From: CANLBN01 sp034111645
GTDB taxonomy: Bacteria > Pseudomonadota > Gammaproteobacteria > Pseudomonadales > Cellvibrionaceae
Assembly (NCBI GenBank): GCA_034111645.1
Contig: JAWUWW010000055.1
Location: 6,213 to 70,212, forward strand
Reading direction: 5' to 3'
DNA length: 64,000 bases
Shown: piece after piece, positions 53,130 to 62,902 of the stretch
Layout: each line of letters begins with the position of its first letter
How positions within the stretch are numbered: the first letter of the stretch is position 1
Position numbers and translations under genes: made by a program
The notes under the pieces: generated by a model
Told to the model about the DNA's origin: nothing
Database searches by the model: none
What the model saw: only the letters and a program-made list of their open reading frames with translations

Positions 53130-53576
53130 ATGAACATAAAATCACTGCTGTCTCTAGATTGCGTGCTTTTTCAGCATGAATGTGCAAGTAAAAAGCGTCT
53201 CCTTGAAACTATCGCATCACATATATGTGATCGCCACCCTGATCTCGATCCCGGCAATGTACTTAGTGCTCTGATCGCAAGAGAAAGATTAGGGTCAACA
53301 GGACTAGGCAAAGGTATCGCTATACCTCATTGTCGCATCGCAGATTGTAAAGATACAATTGGCGTATTGGTTACACTTGCTACACCGATAGATTTTAATG
53401 CTATTGATAACGAACCTGTTGATATTATTTTTGTGCTAGTGGTGCCTGAAGACGGTGATCAGGATCATTTAAAAACACTTGCAACACTTGCAGAAACTTT
53501 CTCGAATGAAACAAGTCTTCAAAAAATTCGTAAATCTAAGGATGCTCAAGAATTATATAATATTGTCACAGCTTGA
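53130..53576 (+). CDS. ptsN: Nitrogen PTS enzyme IIA (PtsN, EIIA-Ntr)
   Basis: PtsN is the terminal phosphoacceptor of the nitrogen phosphotransferase branch (PtsP-NPr-PtsN), which regulates potassium uptake and other processes. The 148-residue protein has the phospho-His at 67 in LGKGIAIPHCR, and the fold-2 PTS IIA motif in EPVDIIFVLVVPEDG. rapZ and ptsO follow on the same strand. The hibernation factor gene hpf, normally between rpoN and ptsN, is absent here. Confidence 0.96.
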   Translation: MNIKSLLSLDCVLFQHECASKKRLLETIASHICDRHPDLDPGNVLSALIARERLGSTGLGKGIAIPHCRIADCKDTIGVLVTLATPIDFNAIDNEPVDIIFVLVVPEDGDQDHLKTLATLAETFSNETSLQKIRKSKDAQELYNIVTA

Positions 53577-53698
53577 TGGCACAAGATCATAGAATTAAGA
53601 AACTCTTAAGCCGAGCATTTTACGCACCTAAATATTCATGTCATACATCAATACTATAATGTGACTACTTTAAATAACCAATTCAGGAGGAAAGAACT

Positions 53699-54550
53699 AT
53701 GCGCCTAATCATTATCAGTGGTAGTTCTGGCTCAGGAAAAAGTACAGCTCTTCATGTTTTAGAGGATATGGGTTTTATTTGTATAGACAATTTGCCTGCG
53801 AGCCTACTTCCAGATTTAGTCAAACGCATCAACCAAAATGATGAAAAACAATATGCTGTTAGTATTGATGCCCGCAATTCTGCGGAAGATATCGGAAGCC
53901 TTCCTGTTTTAATTCAAAGTGCTGATATTGCAGCTCTTAAATATCGTGTGGTATTTCTTGATGCAGACGATAGTGTGCTTTTAAGACGTTTTAGTGAAAC
54001 TCGTAGACGTCATCCACTGAGCAATCAAGATACAAATCTGCAAGCGGCAATTACTAAAGAGAAAAAATTACTCAAACCTATTATTGATATCGCTGACATC
54101 AATATAGATACTAGCGATATGGGTTTTCATGATCTACGTGATCTTGTTAAGCGCAATATAATTGCATTCAACAAATCTAATATCAGTATCTTGTTTCAAT
54201 CTTTTGGTTTTAAATTTGGCTTGCCAAGAGATGCTGACTTAGTGTTTGATGTAAGAAATCTGCCTAATCCTCACTGGGATATAAGTTTAAGAGCACAAAC
54301 AGGCAATGATGAAGGCGTCATACAATTTTTAGAGAAAGAACCTGATGTAATAGATATGTTTGATGATATTCGACAATTTTTAGAACGTTGGCTACCTTCT
54401 TACGATGCAAACAATAGAAGTTATATGACAATTTGTATTGGCTGTACAGGCGGACAGCATCGCTCAGTTTATTTATGCAACCAGCTCACCAAGCACTTCA
54501 AAAAAACACTCGAGGATGTTCAGTGTAATCATCGCGAATTAAATTTATGA
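53699..54550 (+). CDS. rapZ: RNase adapter protein RapZ
   Basis: RapZ has an N-terminal P-loop kinase-like domain and a C-terminal domain that in enterobacteria binds the sRNAs GlmY/GlmZ and glucosamine-6-phosphate and guides RNase E. Walker A GSSGSGKS lies at 8-15; FLDADDSVLLRRFSETRRRHPL and the C-terminal IGCTGGQHRSVY are strong family signatures. The 283 residues are normal. A strong GGAGGAAAG ribosome site precedes the ATG. The ptsO start overlaps its stop by four bases. Whether it has sRNA partners outside enterobacteria is not clear. Confidence 0.97.
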   Translation: MRLIIISGSSGSGKSTALHVLEDMGFICIDNLPASLLPDLVKRINQNDEKQYAVSIDARNSAEDIGSLPVLIQSADIAALKYRVVFLDADDSVLLRRFSETRRRHPLSNQDTNLQAAITKEKKLLKPIIDIADINIDTSDMGFHDLRDLVKRNIIAFNKSNISILFQSFGFKFGLPRDADLVFDVRNLPNPHWDISLRAQTGNDEGVIQFLEKEPDVIDMFDDIRQFLERWLPSYDANNRSYMTICIGCTGGQHRSVYLCNQLTKHFKKTLEDVQCNHRELNL

Positions 54551-54816
54551 TTACTCAGCAACTCACTATCATTAACAAGTTAGGTTTGCACGCTAGAGCA
54601 GCTGCAAAGTTAGCAACGCTAACAAATACATTTAACTGTAATATTGAAGTGACTGCTAATAATAAAAGTGTTGATGGTAAGAGCGTGATGGCGTTAATGT
54701 TATTAGCTGCAGCAAAAGAAACTGCAATCACCATTGAATGCTCAGGAGCAGATGAAACTATCGCCATGGAAAAAATTTGTACGCTGATTAATAATTATTT
54801 TGATGAGGGAGAGTAA
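54547..54816 (+). CDS. ptsO: Phosphocarrier protein NPr (PtsO, HPr family)
   Basis: NPr carries phosphate from PtsP to PtsN in the nitrogen PTS. The 89 residues form a single HPr domain, with active His15 in NKLGLHARAA and Ser46 in VDGKSVMALMLLAA. Its start overlaps the rapZ stop (ATGA), so the two are translationally coupled. The arrangement ptsN-rapZ-ptsO is the usual one. Confidence 0.96.
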   Translation: MITQQLTIINKLGLHARAAAKLATLTNTFNCNIEVTANNKSVDGKSVMALMLLAAAKETAITIECSGADETIAMEKICTLINNYFDEGE

Positions 54817-55043
54817 CAAGTCATCGGAAAAAACTCAACGATGAGAATTATTTCTTAAAAAATATGATCCTAAACTTAGACAAAACATGCTTATGAATAA
54901 GTGTTCATAGGGATGTAATCAAGCAACATCATGATAATTAGCTAATTGAAATATTTTGATCTGTTAGTTCGGATAGATCGATATCAGATCAAACATTTTT
55001 ATCGTAAAGATGTTGTTAAAAATATTTAACAAAAGAGCGTTAT

Positions 55044-56402
55044 ATGCAATCTAGCACAAACGAAGAACTAGATAAGAATCAGATAAATCTTTCTAAGCTA
55101 TCTGAGATCCAAGAAAATAATGGTGAGTTGCGTATTGCAAGACGTATGCTCAGTGGCTTGACGTCTGTAGAAATTGCCAACTTAATTAACTCGTCGCCAC
55201 CAAAAAATCGACGCTATCTATGGGAAATTATTGATCGAGAATCTCATGCAGATATTCTTCGAGAGCTACCTGAAGAAGTTGCTGCTCAGTTTGTCGAAAC
55301 AATGGACAGCGCCCAAGTTGCAGAGCTAACAGAAATTCTTGACGTTGATGATGCAGCTGATATTTTGCAACATCTTCCAGAACAGGTTATGCAACAAGCT
55401 CTAGCTGCTATGAGTGCTCAAAACAGAGCACGGCTAGAAATTATTCTCTCTTATGAAGAGGATACTGCTGGCGGTTTAATGGATACGGACGTTATTACCA
55501 TTCGTCCACGCTTTACATTAGATGTTGTTATGCGTTATTTGCGTCGTCATGAAGAAATTCCTCCCTCTACCGATCAGCTTATTGTAGTCAATAGCGATAA
55601 TGTTTACTTAGGTATGCTGTCAATGAGTAAACTTCTAACAACTGATCCCAATGTTAGTGTTCGAGAAATTATGCGAACCGATGTTGAAGCGATTCCTGTA
55701 GACATGGATGAGAATAAAGTTGCGCAACTCTTCGAACAAAACAACTGGATCTTAGCTCCCGTAGTTAATGCCCAAGGTCAAGTCGTTGGACGTATTACTA
55801 TCGATGATGTTGTCGATGTTATTATTGAAAATGCAGAATATTCATCAGTGGGCATATCGGGTGATGAAGATACCTTTGCACCTACGATGAAAACCACACC
55901 AAGACGCGCTATTTGGTTAGGCATTAATTTAGTCACTGCTATTTTAGCTTCATCTGTCATTAATATTTTTCAAGACACTATCGAAAAAGTCGTCGCACTT
56001 GCGGTTCTTATGCCTATTGTAGCAAGCATGGGAGGTGTTGCAGGCAGTCAAACATTGACCGTAGTAGTACGCGGCATGGCGCTGGGAAAAATAGGCGCAG
56101 CTAACAGGAAATGGTTGTTGTTTAGGGAGATTTCCTCCGGTCTTATCAATGGTCTTTTGTGGGCTGTGACTCTGGGCGTATTAACCGCTTGGTGGTTTAA
56201 TGATTATAAAATAGCACTTATTATTGCTATCGCTATAATAATTAATTTACTTGTGGCTGCAATTGGCGGCACACTTCTGCCTTCATTACTTAAGCGCATG
56301 GGTATTGATCCTGCATTAGCCGGAGGTGTAGCGCTGACTACAATAACTGACGTTGTCGGATTTATGTCGTTTTTAGGTCTCGCGACACTTTTTTATCGCT
56401 AA
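55044..56402 (+). CDS. mgtE: Magnesium channel MgtE
   Basis: MgtE is a magnesium-gated Mg2+ channel. Order in the 452 residues: the MgtE N domain (about 30-130, with superhelical EVAAQFVETMDSAQVAELTE), a CBS pair (about 135-255, with YEEDTAGGLMDTDVITIRP) and a C-terminal domain of five membrane helices (about 285-450), with MPIVASMGGVAGSQTLTVVV lining the pore. The acidic ions sensors of N and CBS domains are present. It follows ptsO by 227 bases, as in many Pseudomonadales. A 15-base direct repeat overlaps its stop codon. Confidence 0.97.
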   Translation: MQSSTNEELDKNQINLSKLSEIQENNGELRIARRMLSGLTSVEIANLINSSPPKNRRYLWEIIDRESHADILRELPEEVAAQFVETMDSAQVAELTEILDVDDAADILQHLPEQVMQQALAAMSAQNRARLEIILSYEEDTAGGLMDTDVITIRPRFTLDVVMRYLRRHEEIPPSTDQLIVVNSDNVYLGMLSMSKLLTTDPNVSVREIMRTDVEAIPVDMDENKVAQLFEQNNWILAPVVNAQGQVVGRITIDDVVDVIIENAEYSSVGISGDEDTFAPTMKTTPRRAIWLGINLVTAILASSVINIFQDTIEKVVALAVLMPIVASMGGVAGSQTLTVVVRGMALGKIGAANRKWLLFREISSGLINGLLWAVTLGVLTAWWFNDYKIALIIAIAIIINLLVAAIGGTLLPSLLKRMGIDPALAGGVALTTITDVVGFMSFLGLATLFYR

Positions 56403-56422
56403 CGGCATTTTTATCGCTAACG
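56390..56422 (+). repeat. 15-base direct repeat overlapping the mgtE stop codon
   Basis: TTTTTATCGCTAACG occurs at 56390-56404 and again at 56408-56422, separated by three bases. The first copy encodes the last residues (FYR) and the stop codon of mgtE. It looks like a small local duplication. Confidence 0.8.
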
Positions 56423-56496
56423 ACTTTTTTACATACAAACTTCTTCAACAGTTTTTATCATAAAAATAATATGATTCATAAACTTGGAATTAAACA

Positions 56497-57033
56497 ATGA
56501 TCGACCCAAAAAAAACAAAGGTAGACAACGATGAAGCAACCGAAGAAATAATCGTTAGTAAAACTTCGATCAAAAAAGCGATGTTTGAGTTGCAAGATCT
56601 TGCCGACGAGCTTATAAAATTTATTCCGAAAAAATTAGCTCAACTTCCGCTTAGTGAGATACTAATACGAGAAATCGAATTAGGCAAAAAATTATCAACA
56701 GGAAACAGCAGACGCCGACAAGTACAGCGTATTGCAAAGATTTTAAGGGCAGAAAACTTAGATGAAATCAAAACAGCTTTAGCAGATCAAGAATTAGATC
56801 ATAGAAAAAATCATCAATCTATTAGTCCGGCTCAAGAATGGTTTGCCAAGTTGCTCGATAATGGCAGAGAGACCCTGTCAGAACTAATAACACTTTATCC
56901 AAATGCTGATACACAATTATTAGGGCAATTAATTCGCCATGCAAAAAAAGAAATAGAAAACGAGAAGACTACATCAAAAAAATATCAACAACGATTATTT
57001 AATGCTATTCAAAAAACGCTCATAAAAGAATAA
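56497..57033 (+). CDS. darP: Ribosome assembly factor DarP (YjgA, DUF615)
   Basis: DarP/YjgA associates with late 50S assembly intermediates. The 178-residue protein is highly charged and helical, with the family core RRQVQRIAKILRAENLDEI and, further on, QEWFAKLLDN. The N-terminal 20 residues are variable, as is usual. The ATG is at 56497. It ends only 3 bases before the convergent yhdP ends. In Pseudomonas and E. coli the pmbA and tldD genes are neighbours of yjgA; here both are missing. Confidence 0.95.
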   Translation: MIDPKKTKVDNDEATEEIIVSKTSIKKAMFELQDLADELIKFIPKKLAQLPLSEILIREIELGKKLSTGNSRRRQVQRIAKILRAENLDEIKTALADQELDHRKNHQSISPAQEWFAKLLDNGRETLSELITLYPNADTQLLGQLIRHAKKEIENEKTTSKKYQQRLFNAIQKTLIKE

Positions 57034-57036
57034 AAA

Positions 57037-60000
57037 TTACTGGTCATTACTACCTTTTAGAGAACTTACAGAACCTGCCTCACGATTAGCTTCAGAGTTT
57101 GCTGCAGAACTCGCTTTGTTTTTTTCTGTGCCAATAGTTGGATTATTTAGATCTCCAGTGATGTTGTATTTAATAGTAGAGGCGAGCTTAAGCTGCTTTT
57201 TAAATATTTTACTGGCAATATAAACCCCCGCTGCGACAGGCAATCCCGCCGTCAACGCAGCTATTAACGTTAGATTGCCGCCTAAGGGCAAAGAAGCCTC
57301 AAGATTTGCATCTACCGTTTGCTTAGGATAATCAATAACGCCAGACAATTCCATCAGACTTGATGGCCCCTGCATTTTTAGAGGCTGAGTTAACGTCATT
57401 AAACCATTATTGAAATATAATTGACCGCTAAGTTCATCAAAAGTAAAACCTTTTTTATAAATATCAGAAAAGTCTAGCCTTACACGACGAGCCCAAGAAT
57501 TAAAATTTAATAGGCCAAAGACTCTCAACAAACCGCTAGAGTTATCAATATTTTCCTGACTAAAGACGCCATCTTCATAGCTATGGGTCATTTTACCCGT
57601 CAATGTCTCAAGCTCGATTGCTAACGGCGAACCTGGCCATGACAAATTAAAATCAATTTGAGTTTTTTTGCTTTCTAAAACAACGGGAAGATTCCATTGT
57701 TCGAAAAGCACTTTAGGATTTCTACCTATAATAGAGCCATATACAGAAGTAGATGCAGATGTTTTATCAGAGCTTGAATCCCACCTCAAAAAACCTCCAT
57801 TTTTTGGTGTTACACCAACAAATTTAAATTCTGGTACCACCCCATAAATATTACGGAAATCAACCCCCTGTTTATCAGGTACTACATCAAAAGACCAAGC
57901 ACCCAAAGACTTTCCGAGTACGTTCAAACGATTAACTTTAACTGCGATGGCAGGAAATAATGATGAATCTATGCCTTCGAGTGGGTCACCTTTTGTATTG
58001 CTAGCATCTACAGACTTATTATAATCAGGCGGCCAATTTAGGTAATCAAGCTCCAATCGCAGCGGTTTTTGGCTATTGTCATCGATAGTCAAACTACCTA
58101 AGACATCATTATTATCAACAATAAGCCGCCACCTACTCACCTCTCTCTCACCAGAAAAAATAATCTTTTTTAGTACTTGATCTTTAATTCGCATATTATT
58201 TATCGAAACAAATAAACTTGCATCAAAGTTCAATTTGTCAGTTTTAGTATTATTGCTAGATTCATTTTCAGCTGAAATAGATGTAAACACAGGCAACCAT
58301 TCATCGACTGAAAAGTCTTCGAATTTTCCGAAGACTTTAATCCCTGAAGCAGGCAACTTAAGTTCTTTATCAACCGATGTGTCACTGACGCTAAAAAAAG
58401 CTGATATTTTATTATCCTTTGTTGACTGCCCACCAAAAGCAAATTTGGTGGCTAAATAGGAGCCCACTTGCAATTCATAGATAAGTTTATCGTCTGTAAA
58501 AGGTAGCATAAATTTAAGCGAGAGCTTGTCTTTTGCTAATTTTTTAAATGGTTTTGGTAAAGCACTAGTCACACCCACCATATCAGAAGTAATTGATAAA
58601 ACTGGTTTAATTTTTGCCTGCATATTTAAGGGGATTCGAATATCAGCGTTATAATTTATATCGCCTTTCAAATAACTCAAAAACGGTTGATTCAACCAAT
58701 CATTAATTGATTGAATAGAAGCGCTACCCTTACCTGAAATTATTAATGCATTGCGATCTTTAGAGTCTTCATGTAAATCAATGAAAAGTGGCTTCCCGAA
58801 AAAATTAGACTGCAATCCTTTTGATGAAAAGCCTTTATTATTTTCAAATCGTAAACTGCCATTAATGAAATTAAAATTTAAACTCTGTTTGTCGAATGAT
58901 AAGACGTTATCTTTGAAAACAACTTCTACGTCTTGCTTGGATAACTGTGACATATTCTTTTCATTAGCAGAAGAATTTTCCAATGGAATATGTAGATTCA
59001 CTTTAATATTCACATTACCTTTAGCGGATATATAATCCACAACATCACCTACATTATTCTTAAGAGCCGATTCTCGAATATATTGAAGCGCTGAGTCAGC
59101 AGGAGAAGAACCCTCTACATCTACTTTTAATAGTTTTTCTGAATCGACGTTCCAGCTTACTTTTCCATTAAAATTATCATTTGAATAGGCACTAGCATTA
59201 TTAATGACAGCAAACAAATGATTATTGTCGATCAATAACTTAGCATTTAGTTGATTAACCTCAGGCCAGTTTTTGTCGAATTTCAATTTTCCTTTTTTAA
59301 CATCAACAAAAACTTGTATGCTACGAGGAGACGTTTTAGCAAAACCGCCTTTATAAATAACCCCTGTATTTACTAACTCTCCATCTTTAATGGCTGCATC
59401 CATCCATGATAATATATTTTCAGGTAAAGTTTTAGGAACAAGCTGTGTGTGAAAACTTGCTTTTGAATTTTTTAAACCTAACTGGAGTATTATTTGATTT
59501 TTATGATTAGATCCACTCCAACTAGACTCTAATAAAAAATTACCTTTTGCATCCCCATAATCACCTTGCAGCGATAAGTCATAACCAAAAACAGTGACTT
59601 CTTTTTCACTATGATTAAGGGTCCAGCCAACAACACCCGTTGCAAGTTTAGCCACTATTGGCTGGCTATAAGTTTTATCAGGAAAAAGAGAGAAATCTTT
59701 TGCGTCGATAACAACAAAGCCACTTTCTCTATCACTCTCCACGTACCCACTGACGTGATCAAAAGCAGGGATATTTTGCCATACACCTGTTGTTACATTA
59801 TCAAGATATGCGAATAGTTTTGTTTTCTTGGGATCATTAATATCAATAGTCATATATAAATTATTGACAGCGCCCTGTGGGTTTAACGATGTTAATAAAT
59901 CTTTAATTTTAGATACTGAGAACTTATCATCATTAAAAAATGGCAGATGAAAAAGTTTATTTAACACCCATTCTTTTGAACGCTCCAAATTAAGCGCCTC

Positions 60001-61098
60001 AATGCCTACGTTAATTTTATCAGTATCTTTTAAATTTATAGTAAATGGTGCTACTGAAAATGACTCCCCTATATTTATGTTACGTAGGCCAACATCAAGA
60101 CCTGTTGTCGGATTGTAGCCACCAACAATATCTGCACTCCAATTGTTACCCTTTTTATCATCATCTTGGGCTTGCAATTCATCAATAACAGAATTAACAC
60201 CTTTTAAATCAATATGTCCATTCATTAAAAAACGGGTTGTTGATGCAAAATCAAACCACAATTCAACATTAGCATGTGAAGTATGGATCCATTCTTGTTC
60301 TATATTAAAACTAGTTAACTGACTAAATAATTGTGCTAATCTTTGTTCAGCAAAGTTTTCAAGTTTTACATACGCTTTGGCAAAAAATTTATCGGGAATT
60401 GAAGGATCGCCAACACCCTCAACAATTAATGTAAAAGATGATTCATTAGCAACAGAAGCTTTAGCTTCAAGGCGATGAAAGTGACCATTATTTTTAATGA
60501 TCACAGAGGGTACTCTACTTTTTATCTCACGTTTATCACTAAAAACTAAAGTTAGACCGGCATCGTTAAGCTTTACATGTTGAGCAGCTAAAAATAACGA
60601 ACCGGGTCTACGATATCGCCAATTTCGCTCAGTTGATTCTTCTTTAGCGACAGGGATTCCCAAGGACCAACCTCCATTTATATCCTGTAAAAGTTGAGCT
60701 GTAATTCCATTGGCTTCTACATCATGCCATACAGGGACCCAATAAAATAAACTTCTAAGAATATCTAATTCTAAACTAACATATTTTATGTCTAAAAAAT
60801 TTTTATTACGATTTGATGCTTGATTTTGAAGAAATGTAGATTGATACTGAATGGATAAATCTTTGATGGATAATTTTGGCCTAAGCCCTTCCCAGCTCGC
60901 TGAAATCTGACCAATATCAATATTAGAGTTAAGTTGTCGACTTGCAAAAGCTTCAATGGAATCTTTGAATTGATTAATTGTTGGAGCTAACCATCGAGCG
61001 GTTTGAACAATAATAGCAACGAGAATGATAATTACCGCCAAACAATACCAGCAGTATTTGAATAATGATCTAATCGGTCTACTCTTTTTATCGCTCAT
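57037..61098 (-). CDS. yhdP: AsmA-like inter-membrane phospholipid transport protein YhdP
   Basis: YhdP is a very large AsmA-like bridge protein thought to carry phospholipids from inner to outer membrane, together with TamB and YdbH. One N-terminal membrane anchor (about 14-32) is followed by a long beta-rich groove (DUF3971 and AsmA-type repeats), and the C-terminal AsmA_2-like region ends with a second hydrophobic stretch (LPLGGNLTLIAALTAGLPVA near 1285). The protein has 1353 residues against about 1270 in E. coli. The tail is rich in Ser, Ala and Asn. It is usually followed or preceded by rng/maf near mreBCD; here mreD ends 287 bases upstream, without those genes. Confidence 0.94.
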   Translation of the reverse strand: MSDKKSRPIRSLFKYCWYCLAVIIILVAIIVQTARWLAPTINQFKDSIEAFASRQLNSNIDIGQISASWEGLRPKLSIKDLSIQYQSTFLQNQASNRNKNFLDIKYVSLELDILRSLFYWVPVWHDVEANGITAQLLQDINGGWSLGIPVAKEESTERNWRYRRPGSLFLAAQHVKLNDAGLTLVFSDKREIKSRVPSVIIKNNGHFHRLEAKASVANESSFTLIVEGVGDPSIPDKFFAKAYVKLENFAEQRLAQLFSQLTSFNIEQEWIHTSHANVELWFDFASTTRFLMNGHIDLKGVNSVIDELQAQDDDKKGNNWSADIVGGYNPTTGLDVGLRNINIGESFSVAPFTINLKDTDKINVGIEALNLERSKEWVLNKLFHLPFFNDDKFSVSKIKDLLTSLNPQGAVNNLYMTIDINDPKKTKLFAYLDNVTTGVWQNIPAFDHVSGYVESDRESGFVVIDAKDFSLFPDKTYSQPIVAKLATGVVGWTLNHSEKEVTVFGYDLSLQGDYGDAKGNFLLESSWSGSNHKNQIILQLGLKNSKASFHTQLVPKTLPENILSWMDAAIKDGELVNTGVIYKGGFAKTSPRSIQVFVDVKKGKLKFDKNWPEVNQLNAKLLIDNNHLFAVINNASAYSNDNFNGKVSWNVDSEKLLKVDVEGSSPADSALQYIRESALKNNVGDVVDYISAKGNVNIKVNLHIPLENSSANEKNMSQLSKQDVEVVFKDNVLSFDKQSLNFNFINGSLRFENNKGFSSKGLQSNFFGKPLFIDLHEDSKDRNALIISGKGSASIQSINDWLNQPFLSYLKGDINYNADIRIPLNMQAKIKPVLSITSDMVGVTSALPKPFKKLAKDKLSLKFMLPFTDDKLIYELQVGSYLATKFAFGGQSTKDNKISAFFSVSDTSVDKELKLPASGIKVFGKFEDFSVDEWLPVFTSISAENESSNNTKTDKLNFDASLFVSINNMRIKDQVLKKIIFSGEREVSRWRLIVDNNDVLGSLTIDDNSQKPLRLELDYLNWPPDYNKSVDASNTKGDPLEGIDSSLFPAIAVKVNRLNVLGKSLGAWSFDVVPDKQGVDFRNIYGVVPEFKFVGVTPKNGGFLRWDSSSDKTSASTSVYGSIIGRNPKVLFEQWNLPVVLESKKTQIDFNLSWPGSPLAIELETLTGKMTHSYEDGVFSQENIDNSSGLLRVFGLLNFNSWARRVRLDFSDIYKKGFTFDELSGQLYFNNGLMTLTQPLKMQGPSSLMELSGVIDYPKQTVDANLEASLPLGGNLTLIAALTAGLPVAAGVYIASKIFKKQLKLASTIKYNITGDLNNPTIGTEKNKASSAANSEANREAGSVSSLKGSNDQ

Positions 61099-61384
61099 TA
61101 ATTAACAACATTGTCTAACGTGATCATATTGCGATTAAAATTCGTCACAACAAAATACTTGGATAAATATAATACTCGTCATATGTTTAGGTTCAAAATA
61201 TTAATAAGTTATCACATTATTTTTTTTACGCTTAGCAAATTAACTGTTTACGAATCAAGGATAGTATTTTTATTTTTTAAGCGAATAACTCATCTATTTA
61301 GTGGCTCATCTACTCAGTTACTCTATCTCTTGTTATGCACCTCTACACACACATTATTACTTTATGTACGCCTCGATGAAAACG
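61099..61384. other. mreD-yhdP gap lacking maf and rng
   Basis: A 286-base AT-rich gap between the mreD stop and the yhdP start. In Pseudomonas and E. coli maf and rng (cafA) lie in this place. A plus-strand frame of about 100 codons (61111-61416) crosses the gap, but has no ribosome site, no family resemblance and overlaps mreD, so it is not called. No remnant of maf or rng could be recognised. Confidence 0.55.
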
Positions 61385-61879
61385 TTAGTATTCATAGTTA
61401 TTATGAATTGCTTTAGTTAGCCTAAAACGTACTTGTATACTTTTCATAAACATTACAAGTAATGGCCATATAAGCGCGCTAGTAAATGCTGCAACAAAAA
61501 ATAAAAAATTCCCCTCGCGGTCACTTACAAAACTTATGACCCAATTTGAGTACAAACCAAATACAGCAATAAATATAAAGATCCATAAAGATTGGTGCCA
61601 AAAAACGTAGTGCTTAATTCGAGCATAAAGCATATTCGCTAAGTAGGCGATAATCATCATACCAATAGCATTGATGCCTAAGGGCGAAAACTCTATTAAA
61701 TCCTGAAAAAAACCAATGCACCAAGCAGAAAATAAACCAAAATATTGCGGTGATGTCATTGACCAATAGATAACAAGCAAAACAACAAATTCAGGTCGGC
61801 ACCAGCGCCATTCGAAATCCACCGGTATCACCATCAATAAAAACGCAATACAAAAGCTAATAGCAACCAATAATCTCAT
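61385..61879 (-). CDS. mreD: Rod shape-determining protein MreD
   Basis: MreD is the small inner-membrane protein of the rod (elongasome) complex. The 164 residues hold about five hydrophobic segments. The motif RPEFVVLLVIYWSMTSPQYFG, followed by GFFQDLIEFSPLGINAIG, is the typical MreD core. It follows mreC by 41 bases on the same strand. Confidence 0.94.
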   Translation of the reverse strand: MRLLVAISFCIAFLLMVIPVDFEWRWCRPEFVVLLVIYWSMTSPQYFGLFSAWCIGFFQDLIEFSPLGINAIGMMIIAYLANMLYARIKHYVFWHQSLWIFIFIAVFGLYSNWVISFVSDREGNFLFFVAAFTSALIWPLLVMFMKSIQVRFRLTKAIHNNYEY

Positions 61880-61920
61880 GACTTCATCCGACTAATGGCT
61901 AAATAACTTTTGATAAAAAA

Positions 61921-62751
61921 TTACTCGCTAAAAACTAACAACACGTGTCTGCTGCGATCTAATCGTGCAGCAGGCCTAGCAATAACAGTGGCAAATACTT
62001 CACCAGGATCAAATGTTATCGACTCAACTTGCGCTACCGGATAACCCACAGGAAAACGTCCGCCTAGTCCTGAGCTTACTAAAATATCGCCAGCCTTGGC
62101 ATCCATTGTTGAAGACACATAGCGCAGGCGCAGTTCGTATAGATTACCGACACCCTCGGCAACTGTTCTGACATTATTACGAGTAATCTGAACAGGGATA
62201 GCATGTGAATTGTCAGTAATTAACAATGCTTGTGCAGTGAAAGGCGTAACCGAAACTACCTGCCCCATTAGACCAAACGCATCTAATAAAGGCTGACCAA
62301 CATAGATTCCATCGTTGCTACCTTTATCGACAATAACCTTGTGCACAAGTGGATCGGGTGAAACACCAATTAGCTCGGCCACTAAGACTCGATCTTGTAG
62401 AATTTCAGATGAATTCATTAACTGCCGTAAGCTTAAGTTGTCGGCAACGAGTGCGCCCATTTGTTGCAAACGCGATTCTTGCACGCGAACCTTGTTGCGC
62501 AGCAATTTATTTTCTTCTTCTAGATCTTGGCGCGACAATAGTCGATCATCAATCCACACAGATACTCGTTCTGGAATATCGCTTGCCCAATAAAATGGCA
62601 CCGTTAAAACATCTAACTTACTTCGGACTGGCTCAAGCCATTGCGTATAGCGGCCCACGACTAGCAAGGCAACAGCAATAACAACGAGCAGAATAGCTCG
62701 TGAGAAATACGAAGGGCCTTTTGTAAATAGGAGTTTAATAGAATTACCCAA
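61921..62751 (-). CDS. mreC: Rod shape-determining protein MreC
   Basis: MreC is a periplasmic scaffold of the rod complex that activates PBP2/RodA. The 276 residues include an N-terminal membrane helix (about 17-36), a coiled coil (about 70-105, EEENKLLRNKVRVQESRLQQ) and two beta-barrel domains with GSNDGIYVGQPLLDAFGLMG and SSGLGGRFPVGYPVA. The longest frame starts with TTG at 62751 and has no evident ribosome site. It lies between mreB (about 150 bases) and mreD (41 bases). Confidence 0.96.
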   Translation of the reverse strand: MGNSIKLLFTKGPSYFSRAILLVVIAVALLVVGRYTQWLEPVRSKLDVLTVPFYWASDIPERVSVWIDDRLLSRQDLEEENKLLRNKVRVQESRLQQMGALVADNLSLRQLMNSSEILQDRVLVAELIGVSPDPLVHKVIVDKGSNDGIYVGQPLLDAFGLMGQVVSVTPFTAQALLITDNSHAIPVQITRNNVRTVAEGVGNLYELRLRYVSSTMDAKAGDILVSSGLGGRFPVGYPVAQVESITFDPGEVFATVIARPAARLDRSRHVLLVFSE

Positions 62752-62902
62752 TTAATAACGAAAACAATAATAACGAACAGGTAATATCTTTTATATTATC
62801 TGCTCGTAAAAATATCTAACATCCCTAAAGAGGGCGTTGCTGCCTGACGCAAAATATTAAAATCTACTTACCATGCTAAAGCTTCGAACTCTCTAAAAAT
62901 TT

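Noticed and set aside
55872..55881. ACCTTTGCAC inside mgtE, identical to part of the MITE end
   Set aside because: It lies in a conserved coding stretch (D-T-F-A-P), has no partner end and no flanking duplication; chance match.
61111..61416. Plus-strand frame of about 100 codons between yhdP and mreD
   Set aside because: Overlaps the 3' end of mreD, has no ribosome site, and has an AT-driven composition without recognisable motif.
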